A DNA stretch of 64,000 bases, taken from an uncultured Clostridia bacterium (lineage in GTDB: Bacteria > Bacillota > Clostridia > TANB77 > CAG-465). The notes below the pieces were generated by a model. The model saw only the letters and a list, made by a program, of their open reading frames with translations. It was not told the DNA's origin and did not search any database. Location of the stretch: assembly GCA_949106495.1 (NCBI GenBank), contig CARYZD010000010.1, positions 16,271 to 80,270 of the forward strand, read 5' to 3'. Positions 37,015 to 46,687 of this stretch are shown here, piece by piece; within the stretch, counting starts at the first letter, position 1, and the number at the start of each line of letters is the position of its first letter. The position numbers and the translations under genes were made by a program.

Positions 37015-37839
37015 TTATATTAGACTAATTAATTGTATAAAAATATATACCATTGGTGATATAAACATTATGCTATCAAATCTATCTAATATTCCGCCAT
37101 GTCCTGGTAATAAATTACTAAAATCTTTTTGTATACAATATCTTTTAATTGATGAAGCAGCTAAGTCTCCAATTTGACCCACAATACTAAATACTGCTCC
37201 CATGATTATCATTATTATTATATTAAACTCAGTACTAAAATATGTATTTGTTATATAACATAGTATGCCAGTTGCTACCATTGCAGCGATAATTCCTGCA
37301 ATCGTTCCTTCTATACTCTTCTTAGGACTAACAACTGGAGATAATTTATGTTTTCCAAATCTTGAACCAATTTCATATGCAAATGTATCTGTTGCTGTTG
37401 CACATACAAATGCTAAAATAACTAATATTCTACCATGTGGTTCTATAAATAATAATTTTATAAATGAAAATAAAAATGGTACATATAATATTGAAAAAAA
37501 TGTAATAGCTATATCTATAATACTAACTTTTAATTCTTTTATAACAATATATGCAAATGATGCAACCATAAGTATCGGTAAAGCAATCATTACAATTTTT
37601 AATAACACTTCCAAACTAACATTTCCTATTAATGGAATCAACAAACAAGCTATATATCCAATTATAGATAGTGGATGATGTCCTTTAGCTTTAAAACATC
37701 TATTACATTCATACATTCCAAGAATAGATAACAATGTAACAAATATAGAATCAATTATTCTATTGTTAAAAACTAGAACTGATACTATAACCACTACAAA
37801 AACAATACCAGTTGTTATTCTTTTTATTCCTTCTCTCAA
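37015..37839 (-). CDS. cdsA: Phosphatidate cytidylyltransferase
   Basis: CdsA makes CDP-diacylglycerol from phosphatidic acid and CTP. The 274-residue membrane protein has about eight helices, SPVVSPKKSIEGTIAG, and the family signature LPGHGGILDRFDSIMF near the C-terminus. The start is TTG preceded by AGGAG. It lies 21 bases after frr. The uppS gene that often separates frr and cdsA is not here. Confidence 0.96.
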   Translation of the reverse strand: MREGIKRITTGIVFVVVIVSVLVFNNRIIDSIFVTLLSILGMYECNRCFKAKGHHPLSIIGYIACLLIPLIGNVSLEVLLKIVMIALPILMVASFAYIVIKELKVSIIDIAITFFSILYVPFLFSFIKLLFIEPHGRILVILAFVCATATDTFAYEIGSRFGKHKLSPVVSPKKSIEGTIAGIIAAMVATGILCYITNTYFSTEFNIIIMIIMGAVFSIVGQIGDLAASSIKRYCIQKDFSNLLPGHGGILDRFDSIMFISPMVYIFIQLISLI

Positions 37840-37860
37840 TTTATTTTCTCCTAACCTTAA

Positions 37861-38409
37861 TTATACTTCCATAACCTCTTTTTCTTTATCTGCAACAACT
37901 GTTTCTACTTTATTTGTATATTTATCTGTTATTTTTTGAATTTTTTCTTCTGCACCCTTTAATTCATCTTCAGTCATTTCATTATTATTTTTAAGTTTTT
38001 TAGCATCATCTATTCCATCTCTTCTAACATTTCTAATAGCAACTTTTGCTTCTTCACCTAAACTTCTAACTTCTTTTACTATTTGTTTTCTTCTTTCTTC
38101 ATTTAACTCTGGAAATGTAAGTCTAATTCCATTACCATCATTAATTGGGTTTACTCCAATTTCTGCAACTTGAATTGCTTTTGTAATTGCACCAAGAAGT
38201 GATCTATCCCATGGTGTAATTAATATTTGTCTTGCTTCTGGTACAGAAATTGCACCTATTTGATTTAATGGAGTTTGTACTCCATAATATTCTACTGTAA
38301 TTTTATTTAAAATAGCAGGATTTGCACGTCCAGCTCTAATAGCTGCTAATTCATCACATAAATAATCTACAGCCTTTTGCATTTTATCTTCAATTTCTTG
38401 ATATTCCAT
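37861..38409 (-). CDS. frr: Ribosome recycling factor
   Basis: Frr splits post-termination ribosomes with EF-G. The 182-residue protein has RAGRANPAILNKITVEYYG, ISVPEARQILITPWD, INPINDGNGIRLTFPELNEERRK and RNVRRDGIDDAKK, all diagnostic. It starts with ATG after AAAGGAG. It heads the frr-cdsA-rseP-bofA run. The pyrH gene that often precedes frr is replaced by topB. Confidence 0.98.
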   Translation of the reverse strand: MEYQEIEDKMQKAVDYLCDELAAIRAGRANPAILNKITVEYYGVQTPLNQIGAISVPEARQILITPWDRSLLGAITKAIQVAEIGVNPINDGNGIRLTFPELNEERRKQIVKEVRSLGEEAKVAIRNVRRDGIDDAKKLKNNNEMTEDELKGAEEKIQKITDKYTNKVETVVADKEKEVMEV

Positions 38410-38473
38410 AATTTAACTCTCCTTTAATTTTCTCATATAATTATTATACAATAAAATTATAAAAAAGCAATAA

Positions 38474-40444
38474 TTAATATCCATACAAATACTCATTTCT
38501 ACTTTTTTTAAATTTTAACACCTTATTTCTGACATAACTTTCTAATTTGTTCATAAATTCATCTGCTGAAATCTCTTTTTGTTCTACCATTGCAAGACCC
38601 TTTTCCCAGCTTGCTGTAAGTTCTGGATTTAGAATATCTGGTATAGTATTTACAACAATATCATATATTGCTTCTCCTCTTTTAGTTGGAGTCAATATTT
38701 GAGTTTTAGAATTTGTTGCAATATAGTCTATTCTTTCTAGTTTTTTTATTATTTCACCTCTAGTTGCACTTGTTCCTATTCCACTACCTTTTATTTGTTC
38801 TCTTAGTTCTTCATCTTCAATAAGTTTTCCTGCATTTTCCATCGCAAGAATCATTGCACCAGAATTATATCTTTTAGGTGGAGTTGTCTCTCCTTCCTTA
38901 ATATTATATACTTTTATTTCTAAAACATCATTTTTCTTTAATTTTGAAAGTACTTCAATATTTTCGTTTGTACTCTCATCAGCATCTTTTGATTTTTCTT
39001 CATCTACTATTTTTATATTCTTATCATTCTTATATATTTCTAAATATCCAATATTAGTACATACTTTACCATTTGCAAAAAATCTTTCTTCTCCAACTTT
39101 TATTGTTATAGATAATCTATTGTATTCAGCAGCAGGATAAAATATTGCTAAAAATCTTTTAACTATTAATTCATATACATTTCTTTCTAATTCCGTTAAT
39201 TTAGATAAATTTTCTTTTCCTTCTCCTGTTGGAATTATTGCGTAGTGATCAGTAATTTTACTATCATCAACATATTTTGTCTTTTCAAGTTTAGTACTAT
39301 ACTTTTCTGTTGACATTTTTTTAATCATTTCATTAATATCATCACTAATATTTAATTTTGCAATTCCATTTAAATTCTTAGTTATAACTTTCGCTATTGC
39401 AGTAGAAAGAACTCTTGCATCTGTTCTTGGATAAGTTACTAGCTTCTTTTCATATAAACTTTGAATTGTTTGAAGTGTTTGGTCTGGACTAATTTTAAAT
39501 TTTCTAGTACATTCATTTTGTGCTTCTGCTAAATTAAATAATAATGGTGGATTTTCTTTTGTTTTCTTTTTAGTAATACTCTCTACAACTGCTTTATCTG
39601 ATTTTTTTAAATACTCAATAAATTTTTCTGCATCTTCCTTTTTCTTAAATCCAGTTTCATTATATAATCTAGGTGATTCAAAAACACATGAGCCTTCAAC
39701 TGATTTAAAATCTCCAAGAATATCCGCCTCTTTAGCAAATGTTCCTTGAATTTTATAAAAATTAACTTTTTTAAAATTTCTAATTTCTCTTTCCCTATTT
39801 ACTATTAGACCAAGTACACATGTCATTACTCTACCTATTGAAATAACAGCTCTATCTTCATTCATAATTTTTGCTAAATTTCTTGCATACATAAGCGAAA
39901 TTAGTCTTGAAAAATTAATTCCTATTAAATAATCTTCTTTTGCTCTTAAATATGCTGCATCAGATAAACTATTATATTCTGTTATATCTTTTGCTTCATT
40001 TATACCTCTTAAGATTTCTTCTTCAGTTTGTGAATCAATCCATACTCTTTTAAGTTTTGCGTTAGGATTAGGATTTGCCATCATAAATACAAGTCTTTGT
40101 ATATATTCTCCCTCTCTTCCAGAGTCACCCGCATTATATATAGTATCTACATCTTCTCTTTGAAGTAATGTTTTAATTATATTAAATTGTTTACCTTGAA
40201 CTCCTGGTAATATTTCATATTTCCACTCCTGTGGTAAAAATGGTAAAGTATCAAGTCTCCACATTTTTAACTTTTCATCATAAACTTCTGGATAACTCAT
40301 TGTAACTAAATGTCCATAACACCATGTTATTATCCATTCGTCTGATTCAATATATCCATCTTTTCTATTTGTGTTTATTTTTAAAGCTTTAGCAAATTCC
40401 ATTGCAACGCTTGGTTTTTCTGTTACTATTACTTTTTTTGCCAT
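38474..40444 (-). CDS. topB: Type IA DNA topoisomerase III
   Basis: TopB decatenates DNA through a transient single-strand break. The 656-residue product begins MAKKVIVTEKPSVA and has the TOPRIM motif NAGDSGREGEYI near 105-115. The catalytic Tyr lies in LVTYPRTDARVLS near residue 335, and GIGTSATRGEII comes later. The TOPRIM DxD position reads DSG, a variation also seen in topoisomerases of integrative elements. No C-terminal zinc fingers are present. It stands 30 bases before the frr gene on the same strand. Confidence 0.94.
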   Translation of the reverse strand: MAKKVIVTEKPSVAMEFAKALKINTNRKDGYIESDEWIITWCYGHLVTMSYPEVYDEKLKMWRLDTLPFLPQEWKYEILPGVQGKQFNIIKTLLQREDVDTIYNAGDSGREGEYIQRLVFMMANPNPNAKLKRVWIDSQTEEEILRGINEAKDITEYNSLSDAAYLRAKEDYLIGINFSRLISLMYARNLAKIMNEDRAVISIGRVMTCVLGLIVNREREIRNFKKVNFYKIQGTFAKEADILGDFKSVEGSCVFESPRLYNETGFKKKEDAEKFIEYLKKSDKAVVESITKKKTKENPPLLFNLAEAQNECTRKFKISPDQTLQTIQSLYEKKLVTYPRTDARVLSTAIAKVITKNLNGIAKLNISDDINEMIKKMSTEKYSTKLEKTKYVDDSKITDHYAIIPTGEGKENLSKLTELERNVYELIVKRFLAIFYPAAEYNRLSITIKVGEERFFANGKVCTNIGYLEIYKNDKNIKIVDEEKSKDADESTNENIEVLSKLKKNDVLEIKVYNIKEGETTPPKRYNSGAMILAMENAGKLIEDEELREQIKGSGIGTSATRGEIIKKLERIDYIATNSKTQILTPTKRGEAIYDIVVNTIPDILNPELTASWEKGLAMVEQKEISADEFMNKLESYVRNKVLKFKKSRNEYLYGY

Positions 40445-40542
40445 ATCTATCTCCTCAAACTTTCTTTATTATACACTAAAAAAAAGAATAAAGCAAAAAT
40501 TAATTATTATTATTTCTTGTATAATTTTGTATCAGAAAAGAA

Positions 40543-40577
40543 AAAACTCATCTAACTGTATTAGTTAGATAAGTTTT
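40543..40577 (-). terminator. Terminator of the polysaccharide deacetylase gene
   Basis: Minus-strand AAAACTTATCTAACT/AGTTAGATGAGTTTT followed by T6. Confidence 0.85.
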
Positions 40578-40588
40578 CTATTCTAATT

Positions 40589-41875
40589 CTATTGTCTACC
40601 ACTATAAAACACTCTAGTTTTAGTAGTATCATAACCTTTTGCCTCTATAAGTTCAGAAACAGTAACAAACTCATATCCTGCCTCATCTAATTGTGATACT
40701 ATTTTTTCCAAGGCTGGTATTGTAGTAGCATGAATATCATGTAATAATATAATATCTGCATCTTCAACATGTTCCATTACAAGTGGTACAATTTTACTTT
40801 CATCTCTACTTTTCCAATCCAATGAATCAATATTCCATAATATTAGTGGATATTCTTTTAATGCATTTTTTACATTATCATTTACTGAACCATATGGTGG
40901 TCTAACAAGTTTAGGCCTTTGACCTGTTATATTAAAAATAGCATCAGAAGTTCTACTTACCTCTTGTATAACTTCATCTGTTGATATTTTAGTAAGTTGC
41001 TTATGACTCCATGTATGTATCCCTATTTCACTTCCAGAATTATACACAGCTTTTACAACATTACTATTATTCTCTACATTTTGTCCAACCATAAAAAATG
41101 TAGCTTTAGCATTATGTTCTTTTAATATATCTAATACTTTTTGAGTATTTACAGGATGAGGTCCATCATCTAGTGTTATTGCTACCATCTTTTTAGAAGA
41201 TTCTACTTTCTTTGAAAATAAATTATCATATTCTTCTTTGGTAATATTTAAATTTTTAACTGTAAGAATTTTACTATTTAAAAATTCTTTTAAATTACTA
41301 TAATCATATGTACTCTTAACTGAGTCATTATAAAATTCAATTTCTTTTTCTTTTAAAAGATAATTATCTGAATATAAATTTGATAACTTTTCTTTATATT
41401 CAGGTTTGAACATATCATCTAATGTTATAATCTTTTGTTCCTTTAAATTATAGTTAAAAGTTTTAATATTTGTTTTATAGCCATCCTCATACACATTTTT
41501 AATAATATAAGTGATTTTAACACTTACAATATCATCATTTACTTTATATGTATCTATAACTTGTTTTAAAACTGCCTTTTCATTTTTCTTTACTTTATTT
41601 AATGTAGATGTACTTTCCCTTACACTATTTATTAAATTATTAGTATAATTATTAACTCCTTCATCAATAAAAGTATTAGAATTAATTTCATCATAATATA
41701 ATTCATAACTTGTACTAATATCTTGTAAACTTAATACCTCCCCAAATTCAACTTTTTCTGAATTTAATACTGGTATTTCAAGTACAATATTCATGCTTGT
41801 CCATACTAGATTACAAATAATTAAAGTGATAATAACTGTAAGTATAGCTATAACTACTCTTGTTATTTTTTTCAT
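40589..41875 (-). CDS. Membrane-anchored polysaccharide deacetylase (PdaC type)
   Basis: The 428-residue protein has an N-terminal anchor (about 7-28). An extracellular DUF4163/DUF3298-like region follows (about 45-225), then a NodB deacetylase domain. The metal triad is in TLDDGPHP and GIHTWSHKQL, the catalytic region RPPYGSVN follows, and IILLHDIHATT ends the domain. Such enzymes remove acetyl groups from peptidoglycan MurNAc or GlcNAc and change lysozyme sensitivity. The N-terminal region matches B. subtilis PdaC. The precise sugar is inferred. Confidence 0.92.
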   Translation of the reverse strand: MKKITRVVIAILTVIITLIICNLVWTSMNIVLEIPVLNSEKVEFGEVLSLQDISTSYELYYDEINSNTFIDEGVNNYTNNLINSVRESTSTLNKVKKNEKAVLKQVIDTYKVNDDIVSVKITYIIKNVYEDGYKTNIKTFNYNLKEQKIITLDDMFKPEYKEKLSNLYSDNYLLKEKEIEFYNDSVKSTYDYSNLKEFLNSKILTVKNLNITKEEYDNLFSKKVESSKKMVAITLDDGPHPVNTQKVLDILKEHNAKATFFMVGQNVENNSNVVKAVYNSGSEIGIHTWSHKQLTKISTDEVIQEVSRTSDAIFNITGQRPKLVRPPYGSVNDNVKNALKEYPLILWNIDSLDWKSRDESKIVPLVMEHVEDADIILLHDIHATTIPALEKIVSQLDEAGYEFVTVSELIEAKGYDTTKTRVFYSGRQ

Positions 41876-42011
41876 ATAAATTCCCCCTTACTTAATAATT
41901 TCTTTTCAAACGACAATAACTTCAATAAAAGCTATTTTTTCTACAATTTATGCATATAAATTATACACCTAATATTATGTAAAATCAAGATATTACAAAA
42001 ATATAAATAAT

Positions 42012-42041
42012 AAAAAGAGAAAATACAAAATATATTTTCTC
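42012..42041 (-). terminator. Terminator
   Basis: Minus-strand GAGAAAATA/TATTTTCTC followed by TTTTTATT, just after the stop of the unknown gene at 42050. Confidence 0.75.
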
Positions 42042-42049
42042 AAAAATTA

Positions 42050-42598
42050 TTACTCCATTGCTTTAGGTTCCTGATTTTGTACCATACTGTCAACATTTTG
42101 CCTTTCAATAGACTGTATATTTCTTTCTCTTTGTTCTCTTTCATGAGTATTTTTTTCTGAGACTTCAGGAGAATTTACTTTACCTCTAAGACTGCTTAAA
42201 AATTTGTTTTTTTCTTCATCTGTTTCAGCTAACTCATATTCGTTTAATCTCTTTTTTAAATGTTCTTGATTTCGTCTTATACCTTCAATATCTACTTCTG
42301 CCTCTTTTACATCAATTTGATTTTCTTCATCTTTTATTAGCTTATCTGCACCTAATAAAGTTCCAACTAGATTATCTATTTCTTTTTCACTTAGAAGTCC
42401 TTTTTTTATCTTTTCTTTTAATACTCTTTTTAATCTAATATCATCTAAAGCCTCCTTATCATCTTTAAAAACATCCTCTTCAATTACATCTCTTACTTCA
42501 TCACTATCTAGTGCATAGCCCTCTTTTTGCAATTGACTAATTCTCTCTCCTATTGATTTATAATTTTTTTCCTCTTTTATTTTTCTATCTTGTTCCAT
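42050..42598 (-). CDS. Unknown charged, helical protein
   Basis: The 182-residue protein is very rich in Glu, Lys, Asp and Arg and is predicted to be largely helical, with a likely coiled coil at about 75-150. It has no membrane segment, no Cys and no family motif that I recognise. The ATG after AGGTGACAAAG is the likely start, and a GTG nine bases earlier would overlap the ribosome site. It has its own terminator. A structural or regulatory role is possible. Confidence 0.65.
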   Translation of the reverse strand: MEQDRKIKEEKNYKSIGERISQLQKEGYALDSDEVRDVIEEDVFKDDKEALDDIRLKRVLKEKIKKGLLSEKEIDNLVGTLLGADKLIKDEENQIDVKEAEVDIEGIRRNQEHLKKRLNEYELAETDEEKNKFLSSLRGKVNSPEVSEKNTHEREQRERNIQSIERQNVDSMVQNQEPKAME

Positions 42599-42639
42599 CT
42601 TTGTCACCTCATATAATAATTATAACATAAAATAATATA

Positions 42640-42667
42640 AAAAAGCATCTAGCTAATGCTAAATGCT
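42640..42667 (-). terminator. Terminator of the htrA operon
   Basis: Minus-strand GCATTTAGC-ATTA-GCTAGATGC followed by T6, after the htrA stop. Confidence 0.85.
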
Positions 42668-42676
42668 CTCTAATAA

Positions 42677-43840
42677 TTAATTTGTAACTGTATCAGTTGA
42701 TGTTATTTCATCACTTCCAAGAGTTATTTCTATATCTTTATTATCTCCTGCTCTATATATTTTTATTTTAATTTTATCTCCAACATTTTTTTGATTTTTA
42801 ATATCATTTAATTCTTGTTTTGATGTTACTTTCTTACCATCAAACTCAACTATTACATCACCTTTTTGTATTCCTGCTTCTGCTGCTGGTGAACCACCAT
42901 ATACTTGATATACATATATACCTTCTACAAGTTTATTTCTTTTAGCTGTATTTTCATCTAAATCTAATCCATAAATTCCAATATATGGTCTAATTATTTT
43001 TCCTGATACTTTAAGTTCTTCTATTATTTTTAAAGCATCATCACTTGGAATGGCAAACCCTAACCCTTCAACTGAAGTATCATTAATTTTTGCCGTATTT
43101 ATTCCTATTACTTCACCTTTACTATTTACTAATGCACCACCACTATTTCCTGGATTTATTGCAGCATCTGTTTGAAGTACATTATATGTTCTTCCATCTG
43201 ATGTAATACTTCTATGAAGTGCAGATATATATCCTACTGTTACACTTCCTGCAAATTCTTTACCTAGTGGATTACCAATTGCTACTGCCATTTCTCCTAC
43301 ATTTAGCTCTGAAGAACTGCCAAACTTAGCAGCAGATAAACCTTTAGCGTCTATTTTTAATAATGCTAAATCTGTAACATCATCTGTACCAACAATTTCA
43401 GCTTCGTATTCTTCTTCATTGGATAATGTTATTTTTACAGCAGCACTTGAAGAATTAATTGCTTCTTCAATTACATGATAATTTGTAATTATATATCCAT
43501 CATCTGAATAAATAATTCCTGAGCCTTCTGACTCACCTTCTGCAAGTTGTCCCCAAAAACTTTGTTCATAATATTTAACACTTACACCAACAACTGATGG
43601 ACCAGCAATTTTTGCTACTGCTACTACTGGATTTTCCACATTTTCAACATTATATGTTGTATTATTTGAACCAGTAATCTGCATACCCTTTCCTTTAGTC
43701 ATTACTAAATATGTTACAAGGGAACTTAAAACTGATGCAAATATTACAGCTATAATCATTACCAAAATCATTGGTGCTTTATTTCTTCTTTTTTCTGAAA
43801 AAAATTGTACATTGCTTGTTTTTATTTCATTATCTTCCAT
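42677..43840 (-). CDS. htrA: HtrA/DegP-type serine protease
   Basis: The membrane-anchored protease degrades misfolded exported proteins. The 387-residue product has a short cytoplasmic tail and one membrane helix (about 24-47). The trypsin-like domain has His122 in NYHVI, Asp157 in DVTDLALLK and Ser233 in NPGNSGGALV. A C-terminal PDZ domain starts near 285. It is the last gene of the flavoprotein-methionine-lyase-like operon, 14 bases after the flavoprotein gene. Confidence 0.95.
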   Translation of the reverse strand: MEDNEIKTSNVQFFSEKRRNKAPMILVMIIAVIFASVLSSLVTYLVMTKGKGMQITGSNNTTYNVENVENPVVAVAKIAGPSVVGVSVKYYEQSFWGQLAEGESEGSGIIYSDDGYIITNYHVIEEAINSSSAAVKITLSNEEEYEAEIVGTDDVTDLALLKIDAKGLSAAKFGSSSELNVGEMAVAIGNPLGKEFAGSVTVGYISALHRSITSDGRTYNVLQTDAAINPGNSGGALVNSKGEVIGINTAKINDTSVEGLGFAIPSDDALKIIEELKVSGKIIRPYIGIYGLDLDENTAKRNKLVEGIYVYQVYGGSPAAEAGIQKGDVIVEFDGKKVTSKQELNDIKNQKNVGDKIKIKIYRAGDNKDIEITLGSDEITSTDTVTN

Positions 43841-43854
43841 AATATCACTCCTTC

Positions 43855-45090
43855 TTAATTTCTTCCTGCTGCAACAGCAGTTGAAAATGCAATTTGTAAA
43901 TTAAAACCACCTGTTAAAGCATCAACATCTAACACTTCTCCAGCAAAAAATAAATTTTGTATTACCTTTGATTCCATAGTTTTGGGATTTACTTGTTTTA
44001 CATCAACACCGCCACATGTAATTATTGCTATATCAATTGGCATAAATCCTGATAAATTTATTTTTAATTCTTTTATGCTTTTTACTAAATTTGCTCTTTC
44101 TTCTTTAGTAATCTGATGTACTTTTTTATTTGAATCTATTCCACTTTTTTCTATTATTACTGGAATTAATTTTTGTGGTAGTAATTCATCTAATGAATTT
44201 TTAAACTCTTTATTTGTAAATTTTTCAAAATCTCTTTGAATTCTTTTATCTAGTACTTCAATTGTTAAAGCAGGTTTTAAATCTACTACTCCATTTATTT
44301 TTTTATCTTTTAACTTACTATCTACATTATCTATTCTATTTAAAATACTACTTCCACTAAGTATTATTGGACCTGTAAGTCCAAAATGTGCAAATAACAT
44401 TTCTCCAAAAGAATCATAAATTACTTTATCTGAATCTTTAATCTTAAAAGCTACATTTCTTAATGTAAGACCTTGTAATCTTTTACAAATATCATCACTT
44501 GATTTAAGAGGAATAAGACCAGGTTTTAAATCTATTATGTTATGACCATATTTTCTTAATATATCATAACATTCGCCTGTACTTCCTGTTGTTTTATAAC
44601 TCATACCACCTGTACAAAGTATAAACTTATCTGCATATATATCTAAGTTATTTGTCTTTATTCCTATTATATGCTCATCTTTAATAATAAAATCTTTTAA
44701 ATATGTATTATATTTTATTTCTACATTATATTTATTTAAATTACTTATTAAAGCGTTTACAATATCTTCTGCTTTATCACTTATGGGAAATACTCTTCCA
44801 CCACGTTCTACTTTTGTTAAAACGCCTAAATTTTCAAAATAATCAACAGTATCTTTATTTGTAAAATTCATAAAAGAACTATACATAAATTTTTCATTTT
44901 TTACTATATTACGTTTAAAATCGTCTATGTCTCCATCAAAAGTAACATTACATCTTCCTTTTCCTGTAATTTTTATTTTATTTCCAAGACTTGATGTCTT
45001 TTCAATTAATGTAACTTTATTTCCTTCTTTTGCACTGGTTATTGCAGCCATCATTCCAGCTGCGCCACCACCAATTACAACTACATTCAT
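43855..45090 (-). CDS. HI0933/BaiN-family flavoprotein
   Basis: The 411-residue protein begins VVIGGGAAGMMAAITSAKEG, a Rossmann FAD-binding motif, and has GKGRCNVTF, ILCTGGMSYKTTGSTGECYDI and FFAGEVLDVDALTGGFNLQIAFSTAVAAGR, the HI0933-family signature. Family members are FAD-dependent oxidoreductases. Some act on bile acids (BaiN) but most have unknown substrates. It starts one base after the preceding stop, so it is co-translated with the gene at 45092. Confidence 0.93.
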   Translation of the reverse strand: MNVVVIGGGAAGMMAAITSAKEGNKVTLIEKTSSLGNKIKITGKGRCNVTFDGDIDDFKRNIVKNEKFMYSSFMNFTNKDTVDYFENLGVLTKVERGGRVFPISDKAEDIVNALISNLNKYNVEIKYNTYLKDFIIKDEHIIGIKTNNLDIYADKFILCTGGMSYKTTGSTGECYDILRKYGHNIIDLKPGLIPLKSSDDICKRLQGLTLRNVAFKIKDSDKVIYDSFGEMLFAHFGLTGPIILSGSSILNRIDNVDSKLKDKKINGVVDLKPALTIEVLDKRIQRDFEKFTNKEFKNSLDELLPQKLIPVIIEKSGIDSNKKVHQITKEERANLVKSIKELKINLSGFMPIDIAIITCGGVDVKQVNPKTMESKVIQNLFFAGEVLDVDALTGGFNLQIAFSTAVAAGRN

Positions 45091-45091
45091 A

Positions 45092-46354
45092 TTACTCTCC
45101 TAACATTTTTTGAGTAGCAATTAAAATTGCAAGTTTAGCTGATTCATATGAAAGTCCACCTTGCATATATGCTGCATATGGTTCTCTCATTGGAGAATCT
45201 GCTGAAAGTTCAATAGATGCTCCCTCCATAAATGTACCTGCTGCCATTATAACTTCATCTGCATAGCCTGGCATACTCCAAGGCATTGGTAAAACATTAC
45301 TATCTATAGGAGATGCATATTGTATACCTTGAATAAATTTAATTAATTTCTCTCTATCCCCAAAATTTATTATTTGTACTATATCACTTCTTTTATCTGT
45401 TGATTTAGGAAATACATCCATCCCTAAATTTTCATATAATTTTGATGCAAATGTCATAGCTTTTAGTGCTGCTTCAACTACAGTTGGAGACATGAATAGT
45501 CCTTGAATTATATTTTGGTTTTGTCCTAAAGTTGAACCATTGTCTTTTTCAAGTCCAGGGCAATACAATTCTTGAACAACTTTATCTATTAAGTCTGCTT
45601 TACCACAAACATATCCACCCATTTCACATAGGCCACCACCTGCATTTTTAATTAAACTTCCACAACAAATATCTGCTCCCACAGCTGTTGGTTCTTTTGT
45701 TTCTGTGAATTCACCATAACAGTTATCTACAAATATTATTACATCCTTATCTACACTTCTTATTTCTTTAATTACATTTTCTATATCTGAAATTAATAAT
45801 GCTTTTCTAACTGCATATCCTCTTGATCTTTGAATATGAATTAATTTTACTTTGTTATTTTTTAGATACTCTTTAATATCTTCACATTTAAAATTATCTT
45901 CTTCATCTAAATCTATTTGAGAATATTTTATACCTCTGCTAATTAATGACATATCATTTTCTTCAAGACCAATTACAGTACACAATGTATCATATGGTCT
46001 ACCAGAAATTGCAAGCATCTCATCTCCATAGTTTAGTAACGCTTTAAGCGCTGTTCCTAATGTATGTGTACCACTAACAAATTGTACTCTAACTAAAGCA
46101 TCTTCTGTCTCAAATATATTTGAATATAACTTTTCAATAGCTTCTCTTCCAATATCTCCATGTCCATATCCTGTAGATTTTCCAAAATGTGCTTGAGTTA
46201 TTGGGACACTTTGAAAGGCTTTTAAAACTCTTGCTTGATTATATAAAGCATTCTCCTCCAATTCTTTAAAAATATCTTTTACTTCTTCTTCAGATTTTCT
46301 TGCTATTTTTTCTAAGTTCTCACTAATGTTAAATAATCTATATGCACTTTCCAT
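45092..46354 (-). CDS. Methionine gamma-lyase family PLP protein (YnbB, aluminium resistance type)
   Basis: The 420-residue pyridoxal-phosphate protein has the family motifs FVSGTHTLGTALKALL, GRPYDTLCTVIG, RSRGYAVRKAL, VDNCYGEFTE and SLIKNAGGGLC. The Lys of the last motif is the probable cofactor lysine. The family is related to cystathionine gamma-synthase enzymes and was named for aluminium resistance, with the true substrate unknown. I chose the ATG preceded by GGTGAT at seven bases. The ATG 15 bases upstream lies next to a TATAAT box at 46377-46383 and is less likely. Confidence 0.9.
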   Translation of the reverse strand: MESAYRLFNISENLEKIARKSEEEVKDIFKELEENALYNQARVLKAFQSVPITQAHFGKSTGYGHGDIGREAIEKLYSNIFETEDALVRVQFVSGTHTLGTALKALLNYGDEMLAISGRPYDTLCTVIGLEENDMSLISRGIKYSQIDLDEEDNFKCEDIKEYLKNNKVKLIHIQRSRGYAVRKALLISDIENVIKEIRSVDKDVIIFVDNCYGEFTETKEPTAVGADICCGSLIKNAGGGLCEMGGYVCGKADLIDKVVQELYCPGLEKDNGSTLGQNQNIIQGLFMSPTVVEAALKAMTFASKLYENLGMDVFPKSTDKRSDIVQIINFGDREKLIKFIQGIQYASPIDSNVLPMPWSMPGYADEVIMAAGTFMEGASIELSADSPMREPYAAYMQGGLSYESAKLAILIATQKMLGE

Positions 46355-46536
46355 TTCCTTTATCACCATGAGTTATTATACCACAGTAATTGGTAAAAAT
46401 AAACATATTATGTCTCTTTTCACCAAAACTTCACTACTAACACAGACTTTTCAAATATATAAATATTAATTATATAATTAAAATATAAACATGAAATGAT
46501 AATTGGTCTGATATAGCATGTTAAAGATTAGAACAC

Positions 46537-46565
46537 TTGACATAATTTAACACGTATAGTATAAT
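46537..46565 (+). promoter_or_regulatory. Consensus sigma-A promoter
   Basis: TTGACA, 17-base spacer, TATAAT. It drives the frameshifted membrane protein at 46688 with a leader of about 115 bases. The leader has an extra AAAGGAGG at 46642-46649 without a start codon. The gap 46370-46687 holds nothing else that I can read. Confidence 0.75.
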
Positions 46566-46687
46566 TATCTCGCATTTAATATATATTGTATCTATTAAAA
46601 TTATAAGATAAATAAAAATTATATATTGTGTAATTTAATAAAGGAGGAAAAAATTTTTTCAAAGAAAATAATCAAAAGGAGGATATT

